A stretch of 64,000 nucleotides of DNA from Streptomyces olivochromogenes (GCF_021538895.1 NZ_JADDRL010000030.1:23736-87735), one strand, 5' to 3'. Positions 26,277 to 35,054 are shown, numbered from the stretch's first letter. The notes: generated by a model not told the origin, from the sequence alone. Numbers and translations: made by a program.

Positions 26277-28376
26277 TCACTCGCCGCGAACGACGGACCT
26301 AATCCGATTGGTGATCAGCCGCCACCGCCGCCGCCCTCGCCAGTAGGCGAGGTTGTTCCTGGTGCCGAGGGTGTCGGGGTGGTCGGGCCCCAGTACGCGT
26401 TCCAGATCCGCGACCAGCTCCTCAAAGGCCGTGGCGGCCCCAGCCGCATCCCCCGCCTCCCTACGCCAGTAGGCGAGGTTGCCCCGCGTGGAAAGGGCGG
26501 CGGGGTGGTCGGGCCCCAGTACACGTTCCAGATCCGCGACCAGCTCCTGAAAAGCCGTGGCAGCCCCAGCCGCATCCCCCGCCTCTCCCCGCCAGTAGGC
26601 GAGGTTGCCCCGCGTGGAGAGGGCATCGGGGTGGTCGGGCCCCAGTACGCGCTCCAGATCCGCAAGCAGTTCCTCAAAAGCCGTGGCGGCTCCAGCCGCA
26701 TCCCCCGCCGCCCCCTGCCAGCAGCCGAGGTTGCCCCGCGTTGCGAGGGTGTCGGGGTGGTCGGGCCCCAGCACCCTCACCCGGTCCGCGAGCAATTCCT
26801 CAAAGGCCGTGGCCGCTCCTGCCGCATCCCCCGCCTCCCCCCGCAAGAAGGCGAGGTTGCCCCGAGTGATCAGGGTTTGGGGGTGGTCGGGCCCCAGCAC
26901 CCGCACCCGGTCCGCGAGCAGCTCCTCAAAGGCCGTGGCGGCCCCAGCCGCATCCCCCGCCGCTCCCTGCCAGGAGCCGAGGTGACACCGGGTGGTGAGG
27001 GCGTCGGGGTGGTCGGGACTGAGGTGGTACTGCACGGCGCTGGCCACGTGCTGGATGTGTTGCAGGGCGGCCGCGACCTGGCCGGCCTCACCGAGGCTCA
27101 GACCGGTGCGGATGAGGACGGGGTGGACATCAGGCTGGTAGAGGGCGCCCTCGGCGTGGAGGGTGAGCGCCTCGGTGCTGGCGCGCAGAGCTTGGGCAAG
27201 GGCGGTATCGCGTTCGACTTCGGGCCAGGCGGCGATCAGGGCGTCGGCAGCCGTCCGGGCGAGCTGGTCGTGCTGGCCTGCGGGGAGGGGGTCGTGGATG
27301 GCACGTTGGAGGAGCTGGTGCACGCGGACGGTGTGGTGTGGGCTGTCGGGTGTGTGGTCGATCAGGCTGAGGCGGTGCAGCGCACGCAGCGCCTGTGCGG
27401 CGTCTGGGGCCGTGATCTCTCCAGAATCTGTCTGTTCTGGGACAGCATTGCGGTGCTGGGCGAGGTGGCCCAACGCTGGCCGACTGGTCAGGACCGCGGC
27501 GGGGATGCCGTTGGGGTCGAGCATCGAGGCGAGCTGCAGCATGGGGCGGGCAAGCCCCGCTGGCGGAAGGTGGTCTGCGCACTCGATGGACAGGGACCAT
27601 GCTGCGGCGACGGTGGTCGCCTGGTCATCGGGCAGCCCGGAAGGGTCGGGCAGCGCGTCGGAGAGGGTGCGCGCACGGTCGGAGAGCCGGCGCCGGTAGG
27701 TGGCACAGTCCAGGTCGACGTCGGTGAGGTAGGCAACGGCCTGGGACAGTGCCAGCGGCAGGTGGCCGAGGTCGTCGGCAAGCCCGAGGAGGTGGTCGGC
27801 GGGCTCGTGGCGGTCGTGCGCGGCCAGGGCGGTGGTGAGGTAGGCGGCTGCCTCGTCTGTGGTGAACAGGCCCATCGTCACCAGTCGTCGGCAGCGTCCG
27901 GTCAGGGCTGCATCGCGGCGGCGGGTGGTGACCAAGGTGCGGCCGTGGGGGCTGGCGGGGGGCCATAGGTTGCGCAGGTCGGCGGGGTCGGCGAGGTCGT
28001 CAAGCACGACCAGCCAGCGGCGCTTGGTGGCGGGCTTGGGCTCCAACCAGGCCAGGAACGCGCGTGCGGCGGGCTCCGGGCCAGCGGGGTCCGCGCCGAG
28101 AATCTCGGCTGCGGCTTGGGCGTAGCCGGTGACGACCGCGTCACGGTTGGCTGCGGTGACCCATACCAGCAGGTCCAGTTGCCCGGTCTGCCACAGGGTG
28201 CGGGCGTGGTGGGCGGCGAGCTGGGTCTTGCCGACTCCGCCGAGGCCGGCCAATACCTGGCAGGGCACTTCGGTCCCGTCCCTGCCTACCCCGTAACTCA
28301 GCTCTCGGGCGGTGGCACGGTCCTGGAAGCAGTCGGCTTCTCGGGGCAGGACGCCGACCTGGTGCGGCCAGGTCAC
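26277..28376 (-). CDS. NB-ARC (STAND) ATPase with C-terminal TPR array
   Basis: At least 699 residues. The NB-ARC module has P-loop VLAGLGGVGKTQLAAHH, Walker B RRWLVVLDDLAD, RTLVTTRRR and GHLPLAL. Residues about 430-699 are six 42-residue tetratricopeptide units (LGPDHP-x-TL-x-TR-x-NLA), nearly identical at DNA level; the sixth breaks off into a basic tail. GTG 28376 is the first ordinary start, but 48 further in-frame codons without a stop look coding and reach a CTG at 28520 overlapping the upstream stop (CTGA), so the true protein may be longer. Such STAND proteins are signal-triggered ATPases, some involved in phage defence. No effector domain is visible. Confidence 0.85.
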   Translation of the reverse strand: MTWPHQVGVLPREADCFQDRATARELSYGVGRDGTEVPCQVLAGLGGVGKTQLAAHHARTLWQTGQLDLLVWVTAANRDAVVTGYAQAAAEILGADPAGPEPAARAFLAWLEPKPATKRRWLVVLDDLADPADLRNLWPPASPHGRTLVTTRRRDAALTGRCRRLVTMGLFTTDEAAAYLTTALAAHDRHEPADHLLGLADDLGHLPLALSQAVAYLTDVDLDCATYRRRLSDRARTLSDALPDPSGLPDDQATTVAAAWSLSIECADHLPPAGLARPMLQLASMLDPNGIPAAVLTSRPALGHLAQHRNAVPEQTDSGEITAPDAAQALRALHRLSLIDHTPDSPHHTVRVHQLLQRAIHDPLPAGQHDQLARTAADALIAAWPEVERDTALAQALRASTEALTLHAEGALYQPDVHPVLIRTGLSLGEAGQVAAALQHIQHVASAVQYHLSPDHPDALTTRCHLGSWQGAAGDAAGAATAFEELLADRVRVLGPDHPQTLITRGNLAFLRGEAGDAAGAATAFEELLADRVRVLGPDHPDTLATRGNLGCWQGAAGDAAGAATAFEELLADLERVLGPDHPDALSTRGNLAYWRGEAGDAAGAATAFQELVADLERVLGPDHPAALSTRGNLAYWRREAGDAAGAATAFEELVADLERVLGPDHPDTLGTRNNLAYWRGRRRWRLITNRIRSVVRGE
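26333..27010 (-). repeat. Five to six near-identical 126-bp coding repeats (TPR units)
   Basis: Each 126-base unit encodes one 42-residue tetratricopeptide repeat of the NB-ARC protein. Units differ at only a few bases, so they are recently duplicated or kept alike by recombination. This array can expand or contract without a frameshift, and the truncated last unit suggests it has. Confidence 0.85.
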
Positions 28377-28516
28377 CGGGGGACGCGGTGCGGCGTGAAA
28401 CTCGACCTTGCCAGCCCGACCGACTGCGAGACTGTGATCGCTGGCGGTGATACTCCCTGGTGCACGAAGGAAGCCAGGTGCCGGGTTGGAGAGCGGGCTG
28501 GGGCTTGCCGGTCCGC

Positions 28517-28993
28517 TCAGTCCTTGGGCGGATCCGGCGTCGGAGGGGGGCCGATGTGCGCGCCCCCGTGAATGACCCCGGCTGCGATGGAGCCGTCCTC
28601 CGCATGGACGTCCATGTTGCCGCCAGCGGCCACCCCGCCCGGCCCGGCCGCCACTCGGACGTCACCGACGTGCTGGGCCAGCAGGGCACGCAGCTGGTCG
28701 GCTGCCGGGCCGCGCTCCCCCTCGCCCAAGTTCTCCAGCATCGCCTCAATACGGGCCTGCCAGAATTCCTCCTGGCTGTCTCGCGCCCGCTCCGCCTGGA
28801 CCGGGTCGGTGGTCTGCAACGCGGTCGCGGTCTGATCCAGCCGCTCCAGCTCCGCCCGCTCACGCTCAGCGTCACCCCGCCCAAACCAGCGCGCAATCGC
28901 CTGCCGAAACCCGGCCCACGCATCAGTCCCCGCAGCCTGCACCACCGCACCACCGCCAGCCACAGCCAGGGCCGCCAGCGTCTCCACCAGCAT
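28517..28993 (-). CDS. Hypothetical partner of the NB-ARC/TPR protein
   Basis: A 158-residue protein; ATG 28993 follows GAGGAGG. It has a short Ala/Gly-rich hydrophobic stretch near the start (LAALAVAGGGAVVQAAG), a charged helical middle (ERERAELERLDQTATALQ) and a C-terminal Gly-rich segment with VAAGGNMDVHAEDGSIAAGV, a pattern common in small Streptomyces proteins encoded beside NB-ARC/TPR genes. Its stop overlaps the putative CTG start of that gene, indicating an operon. It may anchor or control the ATPase. Confidence 0.75.
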   Translation of the reverse strand: MLVETLAALAVAGGGAVVQAAGTDAWAGFRQAIARWFGRGDAERERAELERLDQTATALQTTDPVQAERARDSQEEFWQARIEAMLENLGEGERGPAADQLRALLAQHVGDVRVAAGPGGVAAGGNMDVHAEDGSIAAGVIHGGAHIGPPPTPDPPKD

Positions 28994-29022
28994 CTCCGGC
29001 CTCCTCACCTGGACGGCCTCTC

Positions 29023-29217
29023 TTAAAACCCTAACGCCGAATGGGATGCCCTGCAGGGGCGTATCGGACGGTCGCCTCGGAGTACCTTCGTCACGCGATG
29101 CGCGAGCGCGCGAGGTAGCCGAGCGCAAGTACCGGGGTACTTCCCAAACTCGTGGACAAAACCGGGCAGGTCGATTTCCGTGACGGTGGTGTCGGGGGCA
29201 ATGCGCAAGGCGCGCAT
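29023..29217 (-). CDS. Small protein with DUF3846-like N-terminus, probably truncated
   Basis: ATG 29217 has a strong ribosome site (AGGAGG). The first twenty residues (MRALRIAPDTTVTEIDLPG) match the opening of small actinomycete proteins I associate with DUF3846. After that the sequence turns Arg/Pro-rich and ends at 64 residues, so the original C-terminus seems replaced. Possibly a phage- or plasmid-derived gene. Function unknown. Confidence 0.4.
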   Translation of the reverse strand: MRALRIAPDTTVTEIDLPGFVHEFGKYPGTCARLPRALAHRVTKVLRGDRPIRPCRASHSALGF

Positions 29218-29240
29218 GGTCCTCCTGTCTCGACAGGGGG

Positions 29241-29523
29241 TGCGCAGAGCACACATTGCTGTGCGCACCGGCTGCGCAATGGGTCATGGCTGCACAGTGC
29301 TCGATTGACCTGCGGTTTCTCTCAAGTGCGCAGTGGCAAGCGGGGCGCGAGTCCTCACTGCTGATACTGCGGGTGGTGGCGGATCAGTGCCTGCCGACGC
29401 CGCTTGAAGTCGACGGGCTGCTCGGTAATGCAGTTGGTCGTGAGGGGCTTGTTGTGCTGCGCAGTGATCCCGTGGGCTGCGCATTTCTGCGCAATGGCGT
29501 CGAGCGATGGGGTTTGTTGCGCA
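29241..29523. repeat. Cluster of eight TGCGCA palindromes
   Basis: TGCGCA occurs at 29241, 29262, 29273, 29327, 29458, 29478, 29488 and 29518, eight times in under 300 bases; two copies continue as TGCGCAATGG. The stretch is less GC-rich than its surroundings and has no convincing gene. It could be a cluster of protein-binding sites or acquired DNA. Confidence 0.5.
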
Positions 29524-29626
29524 CCCACTGCTCCGTCCAGAGGTTGTAGACACGGAACGGCAAGAGGTAGCGGCACAGGGGCGCTCACCACCCTCGACCC
29601 CACCCGCGCTCTCGGCCTCGGCCCGG

Positions 29627-29896
29627 TTTCGCGCCGAGCAGGCCACCACCGCCTGGAAGAAACGCTACGCCCGACGGGCCGACGTCGAGGGCACTTTCGC
29701 CCAGGCCTCCCGCCAGTGCAACATCCACCACACTCGCTACCGCGGCCAGGCTCGCACCCACGTTGGGCACGCCCTGACCGCCATGGCCCTCAACATCGTC
29801 CGCGTCGCCGCCTGGCTCAACGAGGCCCGGTTCCAAGAAAGTTGGATCTCCCGCCTCACACGCTTCAAAGCATCACTCTCCGTGACCGGCCCGTGA
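29627..29896 (+). pseudogene. IS1182-family transposase, C-terminal fragment
   Basis: About 89 residues read AEQATTAWKKRYARRADVEG, then TFAQASRQCNIHHTRYRGQA and HALTAMALNIVRVAAWLNEA. This is the end of the DDE domain, with the final Glu context, of an IS1182-type transposase. The catalytic Asp residues and everything upstream are missing. Bases 29897-30090 hold no gene. Confidence 0.75.
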
Positions 29897-30090
29897 ATTC
29901 ACCAGCAGAGTCACCCGGGGATCAACCTCAGTCCTGACCGAGCAGACACGACGCGTGGGCCGACGCCCGCCGCTGCGCGGGCCGCGACCTGTCGGCCAAC
30001 CCGCATGGCTTCAGAATGGGATGACCGATTGACCGAGTGCCGTCGATCCGGATCGGAGACGGACCAGCTACGGATCGGGCGAGCCGCGGG

Positions 30091-30762
30091 TTACGACGGA
30101 GCTCCGTCACGGGGGTGAAGGAGCATGTAGGTGTTCTCCAACTCGTCCTGTACGACATGGGCCTCGCCCGAGACCGTTCGCACGACAAGGTTTTCTTCCA
30201 GGGTACGGACCCGGTACTCCCAGCCTTGTGGAAGCCGAAGACGTTGGCCGAGTGTGGCCAAAGAGTCCAGCGTCTGGCTGTCATCCACGGTGTGGGAGTA
30301 CGCCTGCAAAATGTAGGTGCGGTCGCCCGGGGCGACCAGTGCGTACACCGGCTTCTTGCGGGACAGGACGTATTCGGTGTCGCGTTTCACGGTGGTATCG
30401 ACGTAGAACTTCTTGGCCGCTGCCCCGGTGAGGTCGATCTCCGGGGGGATGCGGACCTCGGCCACGCAGCGGGCCTCAAGACTGTCGAACGTCGCGATGT
30501 CCCCCCACTCGAACGCCGTGACCTCGTCAATCGTCCAGAAGCGAGGTCCGTTCAGGAACACCATCGACACCTGGAGCTGCTCTGCCAGCGCGCGGGGGTC
30601 GAGCGCGTTCCACAGCTGCAGCGGACAGTCGTTGAGACCAAAGGTGTTGTAAACGGACGCCTTGATATGACCGTCCTCGCACGGCGAGATGAGAAGGATC
30701 TCACCGTAACGAGCGTTCCGCAGACCGCTCAGGTGCCGCGCCGCTTTCGTGGTGTGGGACAT
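30091..30762 (-). CDS. Conserved hypothetical protein
   Basis: A 223-residue soluble protein; ATG 30762 follows AGAGGAG. It contains ARYGEILLISPCEDGHIKAS, VYNTFGLNDCPLQLWNAL and VSMVFLNGPRFWTIDEVTA, which I recognise as an uncharacterised family in several bacterial phyla but cannot name. An alpha/beta region is followed by a C-terminal half with RTYILQAYSHTVDDSQTL and a strand-rich end. There is no signal peptide or known catalytic motif. It stands alone. Bases 30763-31151 upstream hold no gene I can support. Confidence 0.65.
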   Translation of the reverse strand: MSHTTKAARHLSGLRNARYGEILLISPCEDGHIKASVYNTFGLNDCPLQLWNALDPRALAEQLQVSMVFLNGPRFWTIDEVTAFEWGDIATFDSLEARCVAEVRIPPEIDLTGAAAKKFYVDTTVKRDTEYVLSRKKPVYALVAPGDRTYILQAYSHTVDDSQTLDSLATLGQRLRLPQGWEYRVRTLEENLVVRTVSGEAHVVQDELENTYMLLHPRDGAPS

Positions 30763-31151
30763 GGCTCCTCTTTCTGACAGCCGCTCTCCGCGCCAGCGCC
30801 CGGACCGCCCGTCGGCAGCGGCCCGCCGATGAACGGGCCCGGGGCGTGCCGCGGGCCCGTCCACTCCTACAAGCGCAGCACACGCGCCATGAAGTCGCAT
30901 GCCGTCCCGGGTACCCGCAGGTCCACGGCGGACGAGACGCACGCCGCGACGTACTGTGTCGCTCACCGAGGCGGGCTCGTTGCGCTTGCGACACGACGTG
31001 TGCATGTGTCAGTGGCCACGGTGAGGTCAGGCGTCGCTCCACGCGTGGGCGGCACCGGCCGCGCCATTCGACCCACCGCGGATCGTCCAGGACGGCATCC
31101 AGGTCCGTGATGCCCGCGACCTCGAGGTTTTCACGCCCACCCTGGGGCACG

Positions 31152-31373
31152 TCATCCGCCCGCGGCGTCCTCGGCCTCCCAGCGCAGCAGGTCGCCCGGC
31201 TGGCACTTGAGTACCTCGCAGAGGGCGGCGAGCGTAGCGAAGCGCACCGCCTTGGCGCGGCCGTTCTTGAGTACCGCCAGGTTGGCGGGCGTGATCCCTA
31301 CGCGCTCGGCGAGCTCACCCACGGACATCTTCCGCCTGGCCAGCATCACGTCGATGTCGACGGCGATCGGCAT
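31152..31373 (-). CDS. XRE-family (YozG-like) helix-turn-helix regulator
   Basis: A 73-residue DNA-binding protein made of one Cro/CI domain: MLARRKMSVGELAERVGITP, NLAVLKNGRAKAVRFATL, then LCEVLKCQPGDLL. ATG 31373 shares a base with the upstream stop (TAATG). Such mini-regulators are paired with DUF2975 membrane proteins and control the pair's own promoter; the palindrome at 31891-31907 is the likely site. Confidence 0.9.
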   Translation of the reverse strand: MPIAVDIDVMLARRKMSVGELAERVGITPANLAVLKNGRAKAVRFATLAALCEVLKCQPGDLLRWEAEDAAGG

Positions 31374-31858
31374 TAGATCACCTCGTCCAACTCGGCCTGC
31401 ATCTGCGCCGCTTCGACGTCGCGTGCGACGGCCTGGGCAAGCAGCATCCGGAGCACGAGCACGATGAGTGCGACCCCCAGGATGGCCACGCCGATCCCGG
31501 CCATGATGACGGTGACGCCCGGGTCGTCCCGCTGGCCCGGCGCATTGATGGCCGTGACCGCGAACCACACGAGGGCAGCCGCCACGATCGCGCCGATCAT
31601 CCCGTCCACGTACCGGAAAGCGGCGTGGGAGAACACGGTTCCGCGTCGCACCATCGTCACCAGCCGCCATACGCAGACCAGGGCGAACTGGGCGGACACC
31701 ATGCCCAGGATCGTCATCACGCGCAGCGGGGTCAGCGGGAGCGACCCGTCCTCCGGGTCGGTGGCCAATGCCCACACCATCCCTGCCTGTACGAACACGG
31801 TGCCGACGAGCACCACCACGAGCACGGCACGCAGCGCACGCACTGTCAGCTTTCCCAT
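31373..31858 (-). CDS. DUF2975 four-helix membrane protein
   Basis: A 161-residue integral membrane protein with four hydrophobic helices (about residues 8-30, 45-68, 85-105 and 115-140) and a cytoplasmic acidic tail. ATG 31858 has GGAAGGG upstream. DUF2975 proteins occur with XRE regulators like the next gene; the function is unknown, though a membrane sensor that holds or releases the regulator is plausible. The TAATG junction implies tightly coupled translation. Confidence 0.88.
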   Translation of the reverse strand: MGKLTVRALRAVLVVVLVGTVFVQAGMVWALATDPEDGSLPLTPLRVMTILGMVSAQFALVCVWRLVTMVRRGTVFSHAAFRYVDGMIGAIVAAALVWFAVTAINAPGQRDDPGVTVIMAGIGVAILGVALIVLVLRMLLAQAVARDVEAAQMQAELDEVI

Positions 31859-31890
31859 GACCCACCCTTCCAACGAGTTGCGATGGAAAT

Positions 31891-31907
31891 CTATCGACTT
31901 TCGATAG
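31891..31907. promoter_or_regulatory. Operator palindrome for the XRE/DUF2975 pair
   Basis: CTATCG-ACTTT-CGATAG is a perfect inverted repeat 33 bases upstream of the DUF2975 start, in an AT-richer patch that probably also holds the promoter. XRE/DUF2975 pairs typically have TATCG-type palindromes there, so it is the likely autoregulatory operator. Confidence 0.6.
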
Positions 31908-32352
31908 GCAGAGCAAGAGTCGGGACGGAGGGTGGGGGCGGTTTCACACTGTGGCGGAACGCCGTCGCCCCCTCCCGTGGCATGGCGTTCACGCGAACCT
32001 TCTTGATCCTGTAGAAGTCGGCCTCGCTCGAGCACAAATCGGACGCCACTCAACGACGCCGAAGCCCTGGCTGTTCGGTGGCCCCGCAAAACACGGTGGC
32101 GGCACTCGGCATGATCTTCACGTAGAAGGTGGAGAGCAACGTGTAGAGGGCCCTGACCGTGGTCGCCGGCAAGGATTCGATCCTATGATCAAGGGAAGCA
32201 ACCGCCACACCAAGGACAGTGCGTTCTGCGCCATCAAACCTCCCTGCACCGAAGCGCGTTCCGCACCTGACGCTCGACTCACCCGACCCCGTGTCCTTCT
32301 CAGGGCGGCCCGGATGCTCATGTACGGCTAGCCGATCCAGCCCACCGTGCTT

Positions 32353-32387
32353 GCCGAACAGCCGAACAGCCGAACAGCCGAACACTA
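32353..32387 (+). repeat. Four 9-bp tandem repeats before a gene start
   Basis: GCCGAACAG is repeated almost four times, ending beside the AGGAGA ribosome site of the gene at 32396. It lies in the leader and could change copy number by slippage, altering expression. Bases 31908-32352 hold no gene; a minus-strand coding-like scrap around 32060-32200 ends without recognisable family. Confidence 0.6.
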
Positions 32388-32395
32388 GGAGAACC

Positions 32396-33334
32396 ATGAT
32401 CCGTTGGTCTGCCGCCCTGACAAGGGCCGGAATCACTGATCCGCGTCTGCGGGAGACCTACGATGCCCAGCGAAGGCCAGTGCGCAGATTCGCGCTGCAT
32501 GAGTACGTCGCCGTGCGCCTGCTGCTGCCGGCGCGCCTTCACCCGCCCGTCATCGCTGCGGTGGCGTACATGCATGCGACCGACGAACTGATCGATGCGG
32601 GCGACGTGACCGCCCGTCAGGCGGCGCTGCGTGCCTGGGACGCCGAGACCACAAAAGCACTGGCGAGCAGCGGGCCACCTGCCCAAGACGCCCTCTTGGC
32701 TCTGTGGGACACCACGCGCCGTCACCCCCACATGGGTGCACGGGTGCGCGCCTTCCTTGACGGCGCTCCGGTCGAAGCTGCTTGGACCGGTTTCGACACG
32801 GAGGACGACTTCCAGGCCTACGTGGACAGCTACTCACTGCCCGGCCTGATGCTGACCGCCTCGCTACTCGCGCCCGATCCGACCGCCGGAGCGGACGAGC
32901 CGTTCGTTCGCGGGTGCCGGGCCCTGATCGAAGGGTGGCAGCGATGCGACTTCCTGGCCGACCTGCCCGAAGATGCCGCGAGCGGCCGAATCGGCATCCC
33001 GGCAGATGAACTGGCTCGGTACGGCTTGAAGTTTGACGACCTGCGCGCCCGCTCGGAGGCGTGCGCGCCCGCGCTGGAGAAACTGGTCCGTGCACAGGCC
33101 GATCTCGCCGAGGCGGCTCTCGCGGGGTGCCGGACGCTTCCTTCACTCGTTGCGGCCGAGCATCAGCCGTTCCTTGATGCCCTCATTGCTGTCCAGGAGC
33201 TTCAGCTTCACGCGGTAAGACACGCGGGGGGATCACTGCTTCGCCACGGGACGGGGCCGTCAGGGCCGGCTTCCCTGCGGGTCCTCGCCCGGCAGTACCG
33301 TCGCGCACGCATCCAACAGCGTCGCGCGCAGTAG
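32396..33334 (+). CDS. Squalene/phytoene synthase-like prenyltransferase
   Basis: A 312-residue all-helical enzyme of the head-to-head prenyl synthase family. The opening motif RRFALHEYVAVRLLLP is followed by MHATDELIDAG (residues about 62-66, first Asp-rich Mg-diphosphate site) and RCDFLADLPEDAASGRIGIP (residues about 185-193, second site). ATG 32396 follows AGGAGA. Such enzymes condense two prenyl diphosphates to squalene, phytoene or related products. No desaturase, cyclase or hpn/crt gene is nearby and the sequence is divergent, so the product cannot be predicted. Confidence 0.78.
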   Translation: MIRWSAALTRAGITDPRLRETYDAQRRPVRRFALHEYVAVRLLLPARLHPPVIAAVAYMHATDELIDAGDVTARQAALRAWDAETTKALASSGPPAQDALLALWDTTRRHPHMGARVRAFLDGAPVEAAWTGFDTEDDFQAYVDSYSLPGLMLTASLLAPDPTAGADEPFVRGCRALIEGWQRCDFLADLPEDAASGRIGIPADELARYGLKFDDLRARSEACAPALEKLVRAQADLAEAALAGCRTLPSLVAAEHQPFLDALIAVQELQLHAVRHAGGSLLRHGTGPSGPASLRVLARQYRRARIQQRRAQ

Positions 33335-33472
33335 TAGCTGGGATGCCGAGTACCGGCCACCTACCGCACCGAGCAGAAGGGCGACTCGGAACGGCTAGAG
33401 GTCTTTAACGGTGCAGGTTACTTCGGGGCGTGACGGATGCCGTGGGCGGCGCTGTGCCGGGAGGATGAGTGG

Positions 33473-34048
33473 TCAGTCTTGCCGGCGGAAGTCCATCATG
33501 TAGAAGAGCTTGTCGTAGCGGTGTTCGCCGACGGCGACGAAGTCGGCGAGACGACCGTATTCAGTGAAGCCCAGCGACCGGTAGAGGTGCAGGGCACTGG
33601 TGTTGTCACCACGGGCGTCCAGGGTGAGGACCTCGACACCCGACGCCCGGGCGTCAGCGATCAAGGCGTCTGCCAGCGCCCGACCGACGCCACGCCCCTG
33701 GGCAGCAGCATCTACCGCGATCTTCTCAAGATCGGCGTGTGGCCGATGGGTCGGTCGGGCGTAGCGCAGCCAGTACCCCAACCCCACAAGCCGACGGTCG
33801 AGGTAAGCGGCACGCAGGGCCGCATCCCCAACCTGCACCGCAGAGATGACGAGGCCGAGGTGTTCCGCCACCTCGTCCCGCGAGGGTGGTTCGACCCAGC
33901 CCAGCGCAGCACCTCCCCTGACCAGCTCCGCCAGGATCTGGTGGGCCGACTCGGCAAACCGGGCTTCCAGCTCCGAATCGGACGTCAACTCCTTGGCGTC
34001 GAGGATGGCGGGCTCAGTAGTCGCAGTGCTGGTCATTGCCGGATTCAT
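33473..34048 (-). CDS. GNAT-family N-acetyltransferase
   Basis: A 191-residue acetyltransferase. The acetyl-CoA signature VDAAAQGRGVGRALADALIA (Q/R-x-x-G-x-G/A) lies near residue 118, followed by GVEVLTLDARGDNTSALHLY and SLGFTEYGRLADFV, the usual last strands and helix. The N-terminal region sets acceptor specificity and is not diagnostic. ATG 34048 or 34036 may be the start; no strong ribosome site is visible, so a leaderless message is possible. Confidence 0.88.
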   Translation of the reverse strand: MNPAMTSTATTEPAILDAKELTSDSELEARFAESAHQILAELVRGGAALGWVEPPSRDEVAEHLGLVISAVQVGDAALRAAYLDRRLVGLGYWLRYARPTHRPHADLEKIAVDAAAQGRGVGRALADALIADARASGVEVLTLDARGDNTSALHLYRSLGFTEYGRLADFVAVGEHRYDKLFYMMDFRRQD

Positions 34049-34208
34049 GACCGGCAGCCTAGGTCTGTGATTGCAGATCTGGCCAGGTCGGGAGGCTGTC
34101 CGATCAGCCAGGTTGGCAGTCCAGCGGGTGATGGTGCTGCCGGCGCTCGTCAGCAGGGCACCGGCTTTCGGTGATCTCGCACCGGGTGCAGGCCGATCAG
34201 GACCATGG

Positions 34209-35054
34209 TCAATCGAAGAAGTTGCGGTTCTGGCGCACGAAGTCTGCAAAACCGATGGCTGCATGGCCCGTGAGGTCTGCCACGGTTGAAGTGACAGTCT
34301 CGGCACCGCCGTCGCGGTACGCGCGGGCAACTCCGATCAGGGCATCGACGTGGAACTCCGGCATCCCGCGACTCAGCATTGCCGCGCGCGCTTCGTCGTC
34401 CGGCAGGCCCACATAGCGCACCGACTTGCCGAGGACGTCGGACAGCACTTCGGCGGCTTCAGCGTAGGTCAGCGCCTTCGGCCCGGTGAGGTCATAGACG
34501 CAGCCGTCGTGGCCATCCGTGGTGAGAACCCTCGCCGCGACACAGGCGATATCGCCGATGTCGATGAAGCTTATGGGTGCAGTGATCAATGGGAAGCTGA
34601 ACTCCCCGACCTCGCGGATGGACCGCTGACGCAGGAAGTTCTGCAGGTAGAAGTTGGGACGCAAGATCGTCCAGGGCAAACCGGACGTAACCAGCGAGTG
34701 TTCGACAGGCTGATGTAGCCGGGCGATCGGTGAGAGTCCCTCGTCGGCCCTCCAGACCGACAGCTTGACCACCCAGACACCCACCGCACGGGCGGCTTCC
34801 AGCAGGTTGAGTTCGTGCGTCGTTTGGGCGGGGCTCGTTGCGCCGAGAAGGAATACGGCCTCGATGCCATCGAGCGCAGGACCGATCGTGTCCGGCATGG
34901 CCAGGTCGAGCGTCACTGCATGACCGCCTGCCTTGATCACCTGAGCCGTGGTGTTCGGATCACGGTAAGCCGCCCGCGCGGCCACGCCGTCGGCATGAAG
35001 ACGAGTGAGGAGAGCCGTTCCGACATTTCCGCTCGCGCCAGTCACCAGAATCAT
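34209..35054 (-). CDS. NmrA-type NAD(P)-binding oxidoreductase or regulator
   Basis: A 281-residue atypical short-chain dehydrogenase. ATG 35054 follows GGGAGG and opens directly with MILVTGASGNVGTALLTRL, the GxxGxxG dinucleotide site. VFLLGATSPAQTTHELNLLE, PWTILRPNFYLQNFL and a C-terminal SDR_a-type region follow. The catalytic Tyr-x-x-x-Lys is absent, as in NmrA-like proteins that sense redox state or reduce quinones. No functional partner is adjacent. Confidence 0.88.
   Translation of the reverse strand: MILVTGASGNVGTALLTRLHADGVAARAAYRDPNTTAQVIKAGGHAVTLDLAMPDTIGPALDGIEAVFLLGATSPAQTTHELNLLEAARAVGVWVVKLSVWRADEGLSPIARLHQPVEHSLVTSGLPWTILRPNFYLQNFLRQRSIREVGEFSFPLITAPISFIDIGDIACVAARVLTTDGHDGCVYDLTGPKALTYAEAAEVLSDVLGKSVRYVGLPDDEARAAMLSRGMPEFHVDALIGVARAYRDGGAETVTSTVADLTGHAAIGFADFVRQNRNFFD

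Noticed and set aside
26333..27010. Regular repeats resembling a CRISPR or minisatellite array
   Set aside because: The period is 126 bases with no unique spacers, and the units translate in frame as tetratricopeptide repeats of the NB-ARC protein.
26232..27968. Long plus-strand open frame with regular repeats
   Set aside because: Antisense shadow of the NB-ARC/TPR gene; its repeats only mirror the TPR units, and the minus-strand frame has the P-loop and TPR signatures.
32396..33334. Terpene or carotenoid biosynthetic cluster
   Set aside because: Only the single synthase-like gene is present; neighbours are an acetyltransferase, an NmrA protein and IS scars.
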